64,000 nucleotides of DNA. Source: Tetradesmus obliquus. Its lineage: Eukaryota; Chlorophyta; Chlorophyceae; Sphaeropleales; Scenedesmaceae. The notes below the pieces were generated by a model that was not told the origin of the DNA, did not search any database, and worked only from the letters and a program-made list of their open reading frames with translations. The stretch lies in the NCBI GenBank assembly GCA_030272155.1, contig CP126199.1, positions 4,948,501 through 5,012,500 on the forward strand, read 5' to 3'. Shown in pieces: positions 24,601 to 35,483 of the stretch (its first letter is position 1; every line of letters begins with the position of its first letter). Both the position numbers and the translations under genes were made by a program.

Positions 24601-27600
24601 CTGCTAGTATCTGCCCTGCTGGCTGTAATTTCCTGCCAACATGTGCTACACCATTGATGTGCTGCAGGTGGTTAGCTGCGCCTACGAGTGCTGCAGTACT
24701 GCTGTCCTGCAGGTCTCAAACTGTTGCACTGGCTGGCACCGCCAGCAACATGCACATGCTACTGTGACGAGGTTGCAACTGCTGCAATATCACACTCCTG
24801 CAGCTTGAGCACGGCTGGGTTCTGCCAGATCAGGCGTTCCTGCTGCTGCACTCCCTCCTGCAAGCGCCTCTCACCTGGCAGCAAGCCAGATCGCTTGGGG
24901 AGCTCACAGCAGCAGCAGAGTCGTTGCGTGCCATTGTCGACCTCGAGCAGTTGTAGGGCTGCAGGCCCGGAGTGCCTGGCTGGGCATCGCCACACGTTGG
25001 GTCAACAAGCGCATACAGCGCCACACATGAGATGAAGTCCTCTCCTTGCAGGATGACGCCGCTTGTGATGTTCACGGGTGTTTGTGACGAGTTTGTCACT
25101 TTATAACAGTCCCACTGGACAAACCGTGTGCTAGGTGGCGGCGATTGGCTGAGGCTGTAGTTTCCAGGTGGCATGTTGCCGTTGTTCTGCTGGTTGCAGA
25201 AGCCGGCTCCAGGCATGGAGATTGTGACGTTGTTGAAAAGGAGGCGTGTGGAAGGTGACTCGTCGCAGATTGAAGGCGGGGCGCTGTTGCTGGTGGCTGT
25301 GAGGTTGGCTGTTGGGGCGCTGCTGCTGTACTCGGGCGGGAACTGGCTGGTGAGGGCAAGCCGGGGCTGCGGTGAAGGAGATGGGCTGGGGCTGGGGCTG
25401 CAGCAAGGAACAGATGGCATCAACAGCAGGCTTTGCATCATCATATGGAGCAACTGTCAGAAGTAGCAACAATAGCGCAGCAGCAGCAGCAGCAGCAGCC
25501 GCAGCAGCAGAAGCAGCCATGCTGGATCACCCATCAGCCCCTCACCTTGCAGCGAACACATACACCATCTTGCATGAGATGGTCTTGTTGCCGCTCAGAT
25601 CCACACTCCCGTTGGTTGGCACCAAGAGCTCAGTACCGTTGCTGATGTCATAACACTCAACTCGGTCGAGCACAACACCAGGTGGCGGGTCCTGTGTGAG
25701 GGTGTAGTTGCCAGGTGGCATGCTGCCATCTGTCCTGCAAAAGCCAGGCCCTGGGGTGAGGATGGTGATGTTTGCTGTGGCGTTGAGGCGGGTGGATGGC
25801 GCCTCGACGCAGGTGTCATTGTTGGCACTTGTGGCTGTGATGTTGGATGTTATGCCGACGTAGGATGGAGGGAACTCGCTTGTCAAGGCGAGCTTGGGGC
25901 TGCAAGGAAAGAACCACAGCGTTTGTATTTGATCAGACGGGAGTACAAACACACATTTGCAATTGTGTATGAGACAGATGCTATGCTGCAGGTGGCTTGT
26001 TTTCTGGCATCACACTGCTGCTTCCGCAGCACTGCCGGAAGCAGGAAGCAGGAGTATGCCTCCACTGCTGTCACAGTCCAGTGAGCAGCATGTGAACACA
26101 CCCAAACTCTACGCGCCGCCACCAGGCACAGCAACACAGTACAGCAGGGTCATGCATTGGTTAGGACAGGGCGCACAGTCCACGAAGCAGCAGCAGTACA
26201 GCACACACCACACGCAAAACAAACACAACCACGGCTGCTGTGGTCTGGGTCAGAGCAGCCGGCGCTGTCATACCTTGGAGCCAGCGAGTAGTTCGCCTTG
26301 CATGTGATGAAGTCGTTATTTGAGAGGCCGATGACAGGGTTCATGCCAGAGGAAACCAGGGTTGTCACCCCATTCACTGTGTCAATCACGTAGCATTGCC
26401 AGCCAACAAACACGGTACCAGGGGGCGCAATTTGAGTAAAATTGTTGTAGGCCCCAGGTGGCATGTTGCCATTGCCATTGCACAGCCCTTCGCCAGGGGA
26501 CACGAGTGTGACGTTACTGGTGTTGAAGCGAGCTGAGGGTGCTTCCACACAGGTAGCCGTGGCACTTGAGGCACTGAGGTTTGCTGTAGGGCCCGTGTAG
26601 CTTGCAGGAAAGTCGCTGATCAGGGCAAGCTTGGGCTGAGGGCTGCAGGCAGGGTGACAGCCAGCGCAGCACAACCATAAAAAGCATGGATCTACATTCT
26701 TAGCACATACCCGTGGGAGTGCTGAGTACTTAGGCACAACAGCGGCACTTTGTCAGGGCATACCAACACATGGTTTCCGCTGCTGCAGTGCACGCCGCTG
26801 ATAGCACAGCATCAGCAAGAGCAACCAGGTGCGGTGCAAACAAGCGCAGCATATGTGTTTGCTGTGTAACAGACCTGCACAGCTCAAGGCACAGCGCAGG
26901 GACAGCGCAAGGCATAGCACAGCACAGCACAGCTCAAGGCACAACACAGCGCAAGGCACAGCACAGCGCACAGCACAGCACAAGGCACAGCACAGCACAG
27001 CGCAAGGCACAGCACAGCACAGCACAAGGCACAGCACAAGGCACAGCACAGCACAGCACAGCACAGCACAGCAGAAGGCGCAGCACAGCAAGCACAGCAC
27101 AGCACAGCACAGCAAACCATAGCACAGGCAGCACAGCGCAGCAGCAGCAGCACAGGACAACAGCGCCGCCACTGTTGTGTTATCTCAATTATAAGTTCTT
27201 GCAACCTATGAACTTGTTCCCCGATCTTAGAAAAGAAAACACATAGTGAAGAGTTTCAGTGTATTACCTCAGAGCTGGAGAAGGTGGCGGGGCCGGAGGA
27301 AGCGTGTTGTCACCACATAACAGAACTGCTGGCACAGCACGGCACAGCACGGCACAGCGCACAGCACAAGGAACAGCACAGCACAGCACAGCACAGCACA
27401 GCACAGCACAGCAGCAGCGCAGCAGCAGCAGCAGCCCAAGGCAACATAGCCCGCTACTTCTTTATCACCTTGGAGCCGGAGAAGGCGGCGGAGCTGGAGC
27501 CGTGTAGTTGTATTCTGCCACGCAACTCTTTGACTGGTTGCCAGAAAGCTGGACGAATAAGGCAGTACTGACGGCACCCTCTACGCCAAAGGTGATATCG

Positions 27601-28022
27601 GTGCAGCGCCATCCGATGAAAGTGGTGCCATCTGGTGCCGTCTGGTTCAGCTGGTATTGGCCTTGGTTTACAAAGCCCTCTGCACCACACTGCCCAAGGC
27701 CTGGCTGCAGCACTGTCACATTGTTGAAGTCTTGGCGTGGTGAGAAGATCTTTGTGCAGCTGTCTGAGAAGGCCATGGCGCTGAGGTTGGCGGCTGCGTG
27801 TAAGAGAGATAGAGAGAGTTGCGGCAGGCGGTTGCAGGAGTTGAGGACGGAGCAGGTTGCTGCAGACGGGCTTGTTGACACATAGCAAATTCCATAATTT
27901 ACAAGCATCAGGTTTCAAACAGTGCGTGGTAAGCAGTTTTCATGTGTGCGGCTTTCCACTCCTGCCGTGCCCTATGATGCAGGTGGGCTGCAGGCAGCTG
28001 CAACGCCATGCACTGCTACAAA

Positions 28023-28063
<41 letters not shown>

Positions 28064-31022
28064 CAAGCCTGGCAGTGCACGCTGCCTGCTGCAGCAGGCG
28101 CCAGCCGCAGCACAACCAGAAAGCTGCTTGGTTGTCTGCAAGCAACAAAACTACTGATGTGCACTGCCAGACTTGCAGCAGCAGCAGCAGCAGCACAGGC
28201 AGAAAGCTGCAAGGTCTTTCGACTCACTTGGGCCAGTGTAAGCAGCAGGGAAGCGGCTGGTCAGCGCCAGCTTGGGCCTCGCCACATAAGTTGCCACACA
28301 CGTCACAACGTCATTCCTCTGCAGCTGGACGTCATCCATGTCGTCCCCGCGCGCTGTGGAGTAAGTGGTGTTAACAACGTCGTAGCAGATGTAACCGTCA
28401 AACGACAGCCCTGGCGGAGGCGATTGGCCGAGGTTGTAGGTGCCGGTTGGCATTGTGCCGTTGACCCCGCACAGGCCCGCCCCTGGCTGCTCTACTGTCA
28501 CGCCATTTCGACCGAGGCGCTGCGAGGGAGCTTGAATGCATGAGGCGTTTAAACCATTGGCCCCGATGGCAGTGAGGTTGGCAGGCGGGCCGTTGTAGGA
28601 ATCCGGATACTTGCTGATCAGCGCCAGCTTTGGCAATGGCAGCAGCCCAAACACAGCCACGCACGTCACTGAGCTGTTTCCTGCAAGCGTGACATTCTGC
28701 TCAGTGACTGTCGCTCCCAGCGCTCCCAGCGTGATGTTTGTGCACTCCCAGCGCTGGAACACGGTGTCTTTTGGGGGCTTTCCTGCATCCAAAACATATG
28801 TTCCTGGCTTCACAACGCCGCTGCTGTTGGTGCCGCAGCTGCCATTTTTTGGCTGCAGGATGGTCACCCCATCGAAACCTTCACGCGGCGAGGGGATTTG
28901 TTGGCAGCTGTCTTGCGTGCTGGTGGCTGTAAGGTTGGCTGTGATTCCGGTGTACTCTGGAGGGAACCTGCTGATGATTGCCAGCCTGGGAAGGGGCTGC
29001 AGGAAAAGGCGTTGCACATGGCAGTCGGCAGCAGACAAGAGCATACATCATGTGTGACACATGCTTTTGAGCAAGTGAGCTGTGACAAGCGCAGGGGTGT
29101 GAAGTGATGACAGAGTCAGCCCAGCAGGCCGCTATACACATGCAAGCCTGCTGGTTTGTTAAGCATGTGTGTATGCTGCCGCGCTGAGCTTCAAGATGTA
29201 CTGCTCAGCACTTAGCATTGTGCGTGGCTAGGCAGGCTCTGCGAACAGCTCCTTGCCAAGAGGCGGCACAAACAAACACATATATGCAGGGGCGGCAAGC
29301 TAGTGCGCTGTAAGTAAGCGAAAAGGCAATAAACAAATGACTACTTTGACTGCATCAGCTGCTGCCAGATGGCGCGGAGCGACCCAATCCACTATGCCCA
29401 GACGCTGCACCACACAAGACGCTGCACCATACAAGAGGGCACAACTGCAGAGCCAAAACTCCACAGCCACCATGTCTGCAGCGGTGCCTGCAATGTCTGA
29501 TTTGGTGCTCAAGGGTGTGCAGTGTGTCTTACAGTGCTCACTGGTCTCAGACCTGTGTTCGACCTGTCGTGGCTCATACCATCCAGGATGGTGCCAGGAC
29601 CCACATGTAACTATCCTCTCTTCAAGATGTCTGCATGCTGCTGCTGCCGCTGCTGCTGCTCACCAAGCAACACTCTTCCTTTGTGAGTACTGTAGAGGTG
29701 GTGTTCACATCAAACACCCAGCCCTCTGGGCAGGGGAACGGCTGGCTGCCGTTTTTCCCTACATCTGTATCCTGGCATGTTGGGACGTCCTGCAGCAATC
29801 AACATGAACTTAACCTCGCCATCCCCAGCAGGCAAGTTCAGCATGCTGCCGACAATTGCAGACCAGGTTTCAAAGGAAGCGCTGATGTAGGACATGCAAG
29901 CAAACTGACCAGCTGGTCTGCCATACATTCGACATGGAGTGCGGTTGTGTGAGGCTTGCTAATGCGTCATGTGTGACCGTGCGGGTCGATGCACAGTTTG
30001 CTCAGCACAAACAAAGCAGGTGATCAAACTGACAGCAGCTTGGTACCCACCACCCCGGCGATGGTACAGTTCCACCTAGCAAGACTTGCATTGCATGTTG
30101 GGCTTGTGCCTGGAAACGTCCGGCCAAACAGTGTGGTGACATTGTATGCCCAAAAACCCTGCGGGGGGTTGTTCTGAGGCGACCCTCGCCGAGGGTTATA
30201 GTAAAACTGCAGCAGCAGGTGCATCAGCACAAGATGTCAGGCAGGGCAGCCGCAGCCGGGAACATGTGTGTGCGCTGCAGGTTCTGTCTTATCCGCCTAT
30301 AAAGCCCATGCACAGCTATTCTACTGCCACTTGGGATGCTCCAATCAAATGCAGCAGCAAGGTCTGGAGATGCCAACTGGGACATTGCCATCACAACCCT
30401 GCAGCAGCAGCACCATGGCTGTTGCAAATGGCTACGCATTGGTCCTGGCAAGACAGGACGATAACGGCAGCACGTCTGATCAAATGTCACGTAACGCGAA
30501 GCTTGATCCACATGCAGTCACATAGCTGCGTATGCGCCGCCACTCACCCCTCCTTGAGGATCTTCAATGCCCGGCCCAGCAGCGCAGCAGCTGTCAGGCG
30601 CTAGAGACTCCTTGGCACCGCCTGTCACTGTACTGTAGTTGAACCCAGGACCACTACACGGCCCGTCTGAGCACGCGCCAAACACTCTGAAGTTATCTAC
30701 AAACTGATCCCCAACATAGCTTGGTTGCCCGATCGTACAGCATGCTGCATCAGCAGACTGCGAAAAGCAGCAGCAGGGCAATCGTTGGCAAATGTCAGAA
30801 CTGGACAGAGATATGCATATGCAGCAAGCCCAGGATGTTTTCAAACCAAGGCTTTGCAGTCCTGATGCTGGGTTGTTTTAGACATGTTGCCTGCCGGGCA
30901 ATCTGGCAATGCGCCATGTCATTTGACAGCTCCTAAGCTGGCCCTCGGCGCCTGCCACACTGCACACAAGGCCTGGTGGGTGGTAGGCAGCTGGCTCTGT
31001 CTTGTCCAGCTTGGGCTGGTCC

Positions 31023-31061
<39 letters not shown>

Positions 31062-31286
31062 GCTGCAGCTGCTGCAGCCAGTGCTGCTGCTGTTACAGGC
31101 CCTTCAGCTGTTGTTGCTACTTTATAAGATAAAACTGCTGCTACTGCCCCTGCCACTGGCGCTGTCGCTGCTGTTGCTGCAGTCGGCACCGTGCTGCGGC
31201 AGTCCCTCCAACCTCACCTGCAGCGCCAGCAGCAAGAGCCCTGCTGCCGCCAGCAGCAGCACAGCTTGCTGCTTGCTGGCCACCAT
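12249..31286 (-). CDS. Gene B: giant secreted SpaA/DUF11 repeat protein (complete)
   Basis: Complete 31-exon model, 8226 nt, 2741 aa plus stop. Exons: 31286-31218, 30757-30548, 30206-30051, 29789-29664, 28996-28228, 27793-27469, 26642-26274, 25899-25546, 25397-24875, 24401-24273, 24082-23878, 23604-23384, 23069-22868, 22592-22396, 22181-21986, 21390-21170, 20924-20738, 20517-20306, 19916-19727, 19366-19140, 18747-18549, 18247-17870, 17535-17342, 17008-16807, 16457-16162, 15528-15318, 15108-14873, 14550-14361, 14056-13695, 13417-13136, 12836-12249. Exon 1 encodes the 23-residue signal peptide [20 protein letters not shown]... Junctions keep phase throughout. The start of exon 31 could also be 12827, a second AG nine bases on. 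Layout: Cys-rich exons 2-4, six SpaA-like units, Cys-pair exon 10, ten DUF11-like units, two knottin-like exons. The many N-x-S/T sites and lack of a membrane anchor suggest a secreted matrix glycoprotein. Confidence 0.87.
14361..14660 (-). repeat. Exon-28 acceptor-edge duplication, gene B
   Basis: The true exon 28 starts at 14550. Ninety bases upstream in transcription (14640) a second copy of its acceptor and first codons appears (CAG then GTGATCAAGCCGCCTCC), followed by the intron sequence seen upstream of the true exon. Confidence 0.85.
15886..16162 (-). repeat. 55-bp tandem array of the exon-25 donor edge, gene B
   Basis: The end of exon 25 with its donor (reading CACTGCTGC then GTGAGT) is repeated downstream. 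The donor GTGAG complements begin at 16157 (true exon), 16102, 16047 and 15992, an exact 55-bp step, with a weaker copy at 15886. Intronic sequence (ATGATAACAACAACACAGCAGG on the plus strand) is copied with it. The period is not a multiple of three. Confidence 0.9.
16692..16783. repeat. Three-copy ~30-bp minisatellite in gene B intron 24
   Basis: The unit CTGCCACCTGCAGGCATAAG followed by CAACCAGCG occurs three times head to tail. It contains CCTGCAGG acceptor-like sequence, but no coding frame leads on from it. Confidence 0.9.
19366..20060 (-). repeat. Acceptor-edge duplications of exons 19 and 20, gene B
   Basis: Exon 19 (true start 19916) has a copy of its acceptor and first ~70 bases starting at 20046, 130 bp upstream. 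Exon 20 (true start 19366) has a copy starting at 19488, 122 bp upstream, which carries [20 protein letters not shown] before running into intron. Both copies keep a good AG acceptor. Confidence 0.88.
21390..21720 (-). repeat. Three acceptor edges of exon 16, gene B
   Basis: The first part of exon 16 ([17 protein letters not shown]...) with its acceptor occurs at 21390 (used in the model), 21558 and 21682. The three are separated by (CAG)n tracts. Only the innermost copy leads on through the full DUF11 second half to the donor at 21169. Confidence 0.88.
26880..27150. repeat. (CACAGCACAG/AAGG)n minisatellite, gene B intron 6
   Basis: Long imperfect array of GCACA/CACAGCGCAAGG motifs inside the intron between exons 6 and 7, with a shorter related block at about 27330-27420. 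Apparent Cys-Val-Leu or His-Ser-Thr-Ala polymers in this stretch are repeat translations. Confidence 0.9.
27260..27300 (-). repeat. Degenerate copy of the exon-6 donor edge, gene B
   Basis: The last ~35 bases of exon 6 (Pro/Ala-rich, ending at 27469) are partly copied about 200 bp downstream, ending near 27268 at a GTAATA donor-like site. Identity is lower than for the other copies, so this one may be old. Confidence 0.55.
29664..31286 (-). other. Gene B N-terminal signal and Cys-rich exons 1-4
   Basis: All four exons begin and end in phase 0. After the signal peptide, exon 2 has [11 protein letters not shown], then [13 protein letters not shown] and DSCC. Exon 3 starts FYYNP and holds PGTSPTC. 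Exon 4 starts DVPTCQDT and ends EECCL. The same three exons occur in A and C with the same Cys spacing, so they probably form one disulfide-bonded N-terminal domain. I do not recognise it as a named family. Confidence 0.75.
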
Positions 31287-34088
31287 GAGGCCCTGGACAA
31301 GCACAGCAGCAGTAGCATCAGCAGCAGGCACAATTTGAGCAGTTGCAGCAGGTACAGCAGAAGCAGGTGAGGCAACATGGGCACACCTCCCTGCTTGCGC
31401 TCCCAGCTAGCAGTCAAGCCCTGCAGGGCCCAACAGACAGTGACAGTACATCCTGTGTGTCCATCCAGCTGCAACTGCCACATTGCTCTGCAGCGAAGCT
31501 GGAACTAGCTGACCGGTTATCGGTGAGTACTACTGCTTTCTGAGCCGGAACGTTGGTCACCTTTCGCAGCAGCTGCTATGTTCCAGCGCCAAGCCTGAGT
31601 TCTGCAGCAGCAAGCAGAACAGCAGCAGCCTGGTGAGCTGGCTGTACAGCTGGCGTTGAGCTACATACTAATTCGCTGAGTTTGGATCAAATTCAAAGAT
31701 GTGCTGCGGTGCCGCAGCTACAGCTCAACCACGTTGGCTGGCCCAACAAGGGCCGAACTCCTTACGGAACCAGCACGCCGGCGAACACCCAGCAGGGCAG
31801 CTGTAAAGTTGCTCACTCTGTACGCCGAAAGTTTCAAGCAAACGTGAGCTCCAACAGCTGGGGCGTGCCTGAGTAGTGTCCTCGCACTACGGCTGGAACA
31901 CACGTCTTGTGGCTCGATTAAGCTGTTGATTCTCCATAAAAAGATGCAGTATCAGTTTGATTTGGAATCATGCTTTGCTTGAGCACAGCTGCCTCTTGGG
32001 AAGTGAACACAACGCAGGCGAAATCGCACTGTTCGGTGCAATAATGCTGAAAAGAGCGTCAAAGCACATAAGACCAAATGTCAAGCAGCAAGCGTAGCAG
32101 TACGCTGCCCCAGCTGTTTGTTGTCGATGCGGGCGATACGATCAACTGCGCTGCAGCGACGAAGGGGGCGGCGATCATACTTATCAAAAGCTTTCATATG
32201 TGATATCGTATCATCTATAATGTGCTGAACTTCACTTCTGCACAAGCCGGTGTGTACTAGGCAGGGTCCAGCAGCGCTGCCTGCACTCACCACATGCAGT
32301 CATGACTGCCGGTGAGCTGGTGACTGCGTTGAAAAGGTATCCGCTGGCTACACCTGCTGTGGCACCCAGCACAATAGGCGTGTTGCCACGGCTCACGTTG
32401 CATCGTAAAACACACTGTTGTCGAGAATGTAATGGCTGTGGACATTCAGCCAATTACCCTGGCTGAAGCAGCAGTGCTGTGGCACTGCCCACAGGTGTAC
32501 AGCCTACAGCATGTACAGCCTTTCATTCAATCTTAAAGCGAATGCTTCGTGTCAATTGCGTGATTGCACTAGGTTGCATGCAAGCAGGTGATGCCACCAC
32601 CTGTAGTGCGCTGCTGTGCCTGACGCACTTCTGTGTGCAGTATAACGGGTTACAATGTGCATGCAGGTCATACATACGTCTGTCTGCAGGCGCAGCTGCA
32701 GCGAGGGTCGGCAACTGCAGCTTCAACATAGGACAGCAATGCATTGTCACAGTTTCTGTAGCTATCGGCTGTACAACGTGACACATTAATGTGTTTTGTT
32801 TGGTGGTGCACCACATGTGATGCTGCGTGGCACATAGCTGGGCCCCACGCATGCTGCATAGGAAACAGCAGCATGCATCTGCTAGCGCTAGCGTCAGCCA
32901 ATAAGCATGCAACCTCGTTTGTTCGCCTTAAACTTGCAAAAGGGACATGCAAACTGTCCCTGTGCAGGGCGGTCCTTATGCGCAACACGAGCAGACATCA
33001 TATGCACAAGCATCTTGCCAGATCTGGCAAGAATTGTCGTGAGCCACAGCCCGGGCCTAGCCTTTGTCCAAACCCCCAAAAGAGCTGCGCTGTGTCATAG
33101 CTGCATAAAACCCTCCGGAACATTGGCCCTAAACCCTCCGAGGAGGTGCATCAACGTCAGATCAGCACACCATACGGGGTCGTGCAATGCTTCTGTACAG
33201 CACGCAACGTCTCCTGCAGTCAAGCCTAGCGAAGCTAGCAACAAAATATCGCAGCGTGCACCAAATCAAACCTAGCTTCCATGCAATTTCGTACGTTTGA
33301 GCAGGTTTTCCCCCCAAAGTTCACAGCCGCTCTATGCACAGCCACTGTAGCTTGGGAAATGTTATGCTGAACACACAGACAAGAACATCGCAGGCATGCA
33401 GCTGACAGCAGAGCTAAGCAAGCCAGCCAGCATGTCTGCAGAAAGGGAGTGAGGGTTGTGTGCTGACAGGACCAAACCGTGCATGGTTGCCATGAAACAC
33501 AACTACAGCAGTAGCTGCAGTGCCTGGTGACACATACCACTCAGCAGAGCACTACATGCACAGGAACAGCAGCACAATGGCTGGCCGCCTGTCTACTACA
33601 GCAGCAGCAGCAGCAGCACTGCTGCAGCAGTGCAGGCCTGCGCACAGCAGCAACCGTGCAGTTTATATCACTGTGCTTATTGGTCTGAAACGCTGCTGAT
33701 TGCATCTGCGCAGCACAGTCACATGCTCCGCTGCAGGCAAGATTGCGGTATTCAAGTAAAGAGGTGCAAGCTACATGCTTTGAGCCACACAGAGCGGCTC
33801 ATGGTCACTCTCGCAGTGCTGCCACAGAACATCCAAGCGTCATGTAACAGCGTCACTGACAGGTCACTAACAGTCAACAGTGCCCTGCAAGCTGGGTACA
33901 GCAGCAGCTGCGCCAATCGGTGCAGCAGCACTCACTGCACCACGCTCCTATCACACCGGACACACCAGCAAACAAATAAATGGCATGCTGCATACAGCAA
34001 GAAAGTATGCGAGCAGCAGAAAAAAGCTGACACGGGCATCCAAACAGTGCCTGCATACACAGCACATGTTTGGGCACATGCCATGCTT

Positions 34089-34119
<31 letters not shown>

Positions 34120-34184
34120 GGCGACACGCCTGCCGCACACCAAAAACACACACTCAACAGCAATGACACTGTGTATACGTGTCA
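31287..34184. other. Intergenic region between genes A and B
   Basis: 3' flank of gene A and promoter side of gene B. The nearest minus-strand TGTAA (algal-type poly(A) motif) after the gene A stop is near 32650. Several short minus-strand open segments at 32.08-33.08 kb look less repetitive than their surroundings (separate entry). The rest (33.3-34.1 kb, 31.3-31.6 kb) is CAG-rich with nothing recognisable. Confidence 0.55.
32081..33079 (-). CDS. Possible small minus-strand gene, unknown product
   Basis: Three open segments in transcript order look protein-like. At 33079-32894 an ATG frame starts MGVWTKARPGLWLTTILARS and holds a FACPFCKFKANKRGC stretch. At about 32430-32290 is CNVSRGNTPIVLGATAG followed by ASGYLFNAVTSSPAVMTAC with a GTGAGT donor. 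At 32238-32081 is EVQHIIDDTISHMKAFDKYD, then RRPLRRC and a TGA stop. The codon use is free of triplet runs, unlike neighbouring DNA. I could not join the segments with consistent intron phases, so this is a hint and not a model. It could also be a decayed gene. Confidence 0.25.
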
Positions 34185-34797
34185 TCATCCGTCCGCGGAT
34201 GATGTAGCTGCTGCATAGAATGCTTCGCAGTTCAGCGTCCGCCAGTACTTGCACGTATAGTCGCGCGCCTGGCAGCTGCTGTCTGCTGGACACTCTGCAC
34301 GCTTGCACTGGCCATTCGAGCACACATGCCCGCTGCAGCACTGCCCTACCCCGCTGCAGCTGCTGCCGGCTGCTTTGCAGCTCGCTCTAGCCCTACAACG
34401 CGGCACCAAGCCGTTACCCACAATGCAATCCGCCTTAGGCCCACAACACTGCCTGCCATCATCATGTGTACCGCACAGCTCCCCGATCGCACTGCAGAAG
34501 TCATTAGCCACATTGCTTGGCGTAGCAAACACCTTGGCACCTGCCGGTATGGCGGGCTGCGCTGCTGCTGTCGCTGCGCCAGTTGCTGCGCCTGTTGCTG
34601 CTGCTGCTGCTGTTGCTGCTGCATTCATGCTGGAGTAGTAGCGGGTCATCTGGCAGGTGTAACCCGATACAGTCCAGCCGTTTCCAGCTGGCAAGCAGCT
34701 GAGGCCTGAGCAGCAGGGCCTTGAGGCGTCGCAGGGCTGGCACTTTGACACACACTGCGTGGGCTGCGTGTGCGGCAGTGCAGGATGAGGCAGGGAA

Positions 34798-34849
<52 letters not shown>

Positions 34850-35034
34850 GAAATCGGGGTCAGCGCGGCGTGGCGGAGACAGGAAGCATGTGCACCAGAG
34901 TCTTGGAAGAACAGCAATAGGCAGGCATGCAGGCATGCAGGCATGCAGGCACGACTTGCACATGATTGCCAGCGCACAGCTCCACAGCACGACCTTGCAC
35001 AGCACTGTGCGGCAGCCCTTGCCCCCTCACAAGC

Positions 35035-35069
<35 letters not shown>

Positions 35070-35483
35070 GAGCGAGCGAGCGAGCAAGCAAGCAAGCAAG
35101 CAAGCCAGCCAGCCAGCCAGAAAGCAAGCACACACGCACAAACAATGGCGTCATAGCTATGGCCTGGTAGGTATAATGCAACAAATCAAGCAGTCAATCA
35201 CTCTCACCTTAGGGCAGAATCCGCTGTTGCAGTCGCCGCTCGCAGACCACGTGTTGCTGCTGAACAAACTGCCCTCGCACATCGCCTTCTTAGTGATCCT
35301 GCAGCTGGCACCCAGCGTGCCGCCGCCGCTGCAGCACGCCCCGGAGCAGAAGGTCTTGGTGTTGCAGGCAGTGGCAGATGAGGACCAGGTGCCGCCTGCT
35401 CCCTCACAGTCTGACTGACCCACGTTGCTGCGGCAGCCCCAGCTGGCGTCACAGCAGGAGCCTGTGGCGCGTGCTGGTGGGGC
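34185..35483 (-). other. Gene A C-terminal Cys-rich exons 29-30
   Basis: Exon 29: GSCCDASWGCRSNVG, TACNTKTFCSGACC, ending CPK. Exon 30: KCQPCDASRPCCSGLSC, an Ala/Gly/Thr linker, FCSAIGELC, RQCCGPKADC, SSCSGVGQCCSGHVC, then CKYWRTLNCEAFYAA and stop TGA at 34185. The Cys pattern is nearly identical to gene B. The Ala linker of exon 30 differs in length and sequence from B. Confidence 0.75.

Larger units (their letters stand above)
24273..28996 (-). other. Gene B SpaA-like block (exons 5-10)
   Basis: Six repeat units start at [65 protein letters not shown] and [13 protein letters not shown]. Each has TANLTA or a close variant, a first Cys in S(C)xxxPSxRL, G(x)CxxxGxMPxGxYxLxQ, then PPGxxFxxWxCY and a last-strand Cys. 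Units are linked by short Pro-Ser stretches. Introns 6-8 are phase 2, so a whole unit can be gained or lost without a frameshift. Exon 9 ends with [10 protein letters not shown] and LACCQ; exon 10 is the PTCADT...TTCCK exon. The MPxGxYxLxQxPPGTxFxxW core resembles the bacterial prealbumin-fold SpaA domain. Confidence 0.7.

Noticed and set aside
26753-27246. Cys/Leu/Val-rich and Ser/Thr/Gln-rich long frames
   Set aside because: They lie wholly in the CACAGCACAG minisatellite inside a gene B intron; every frame is open because the repeat has no stops.
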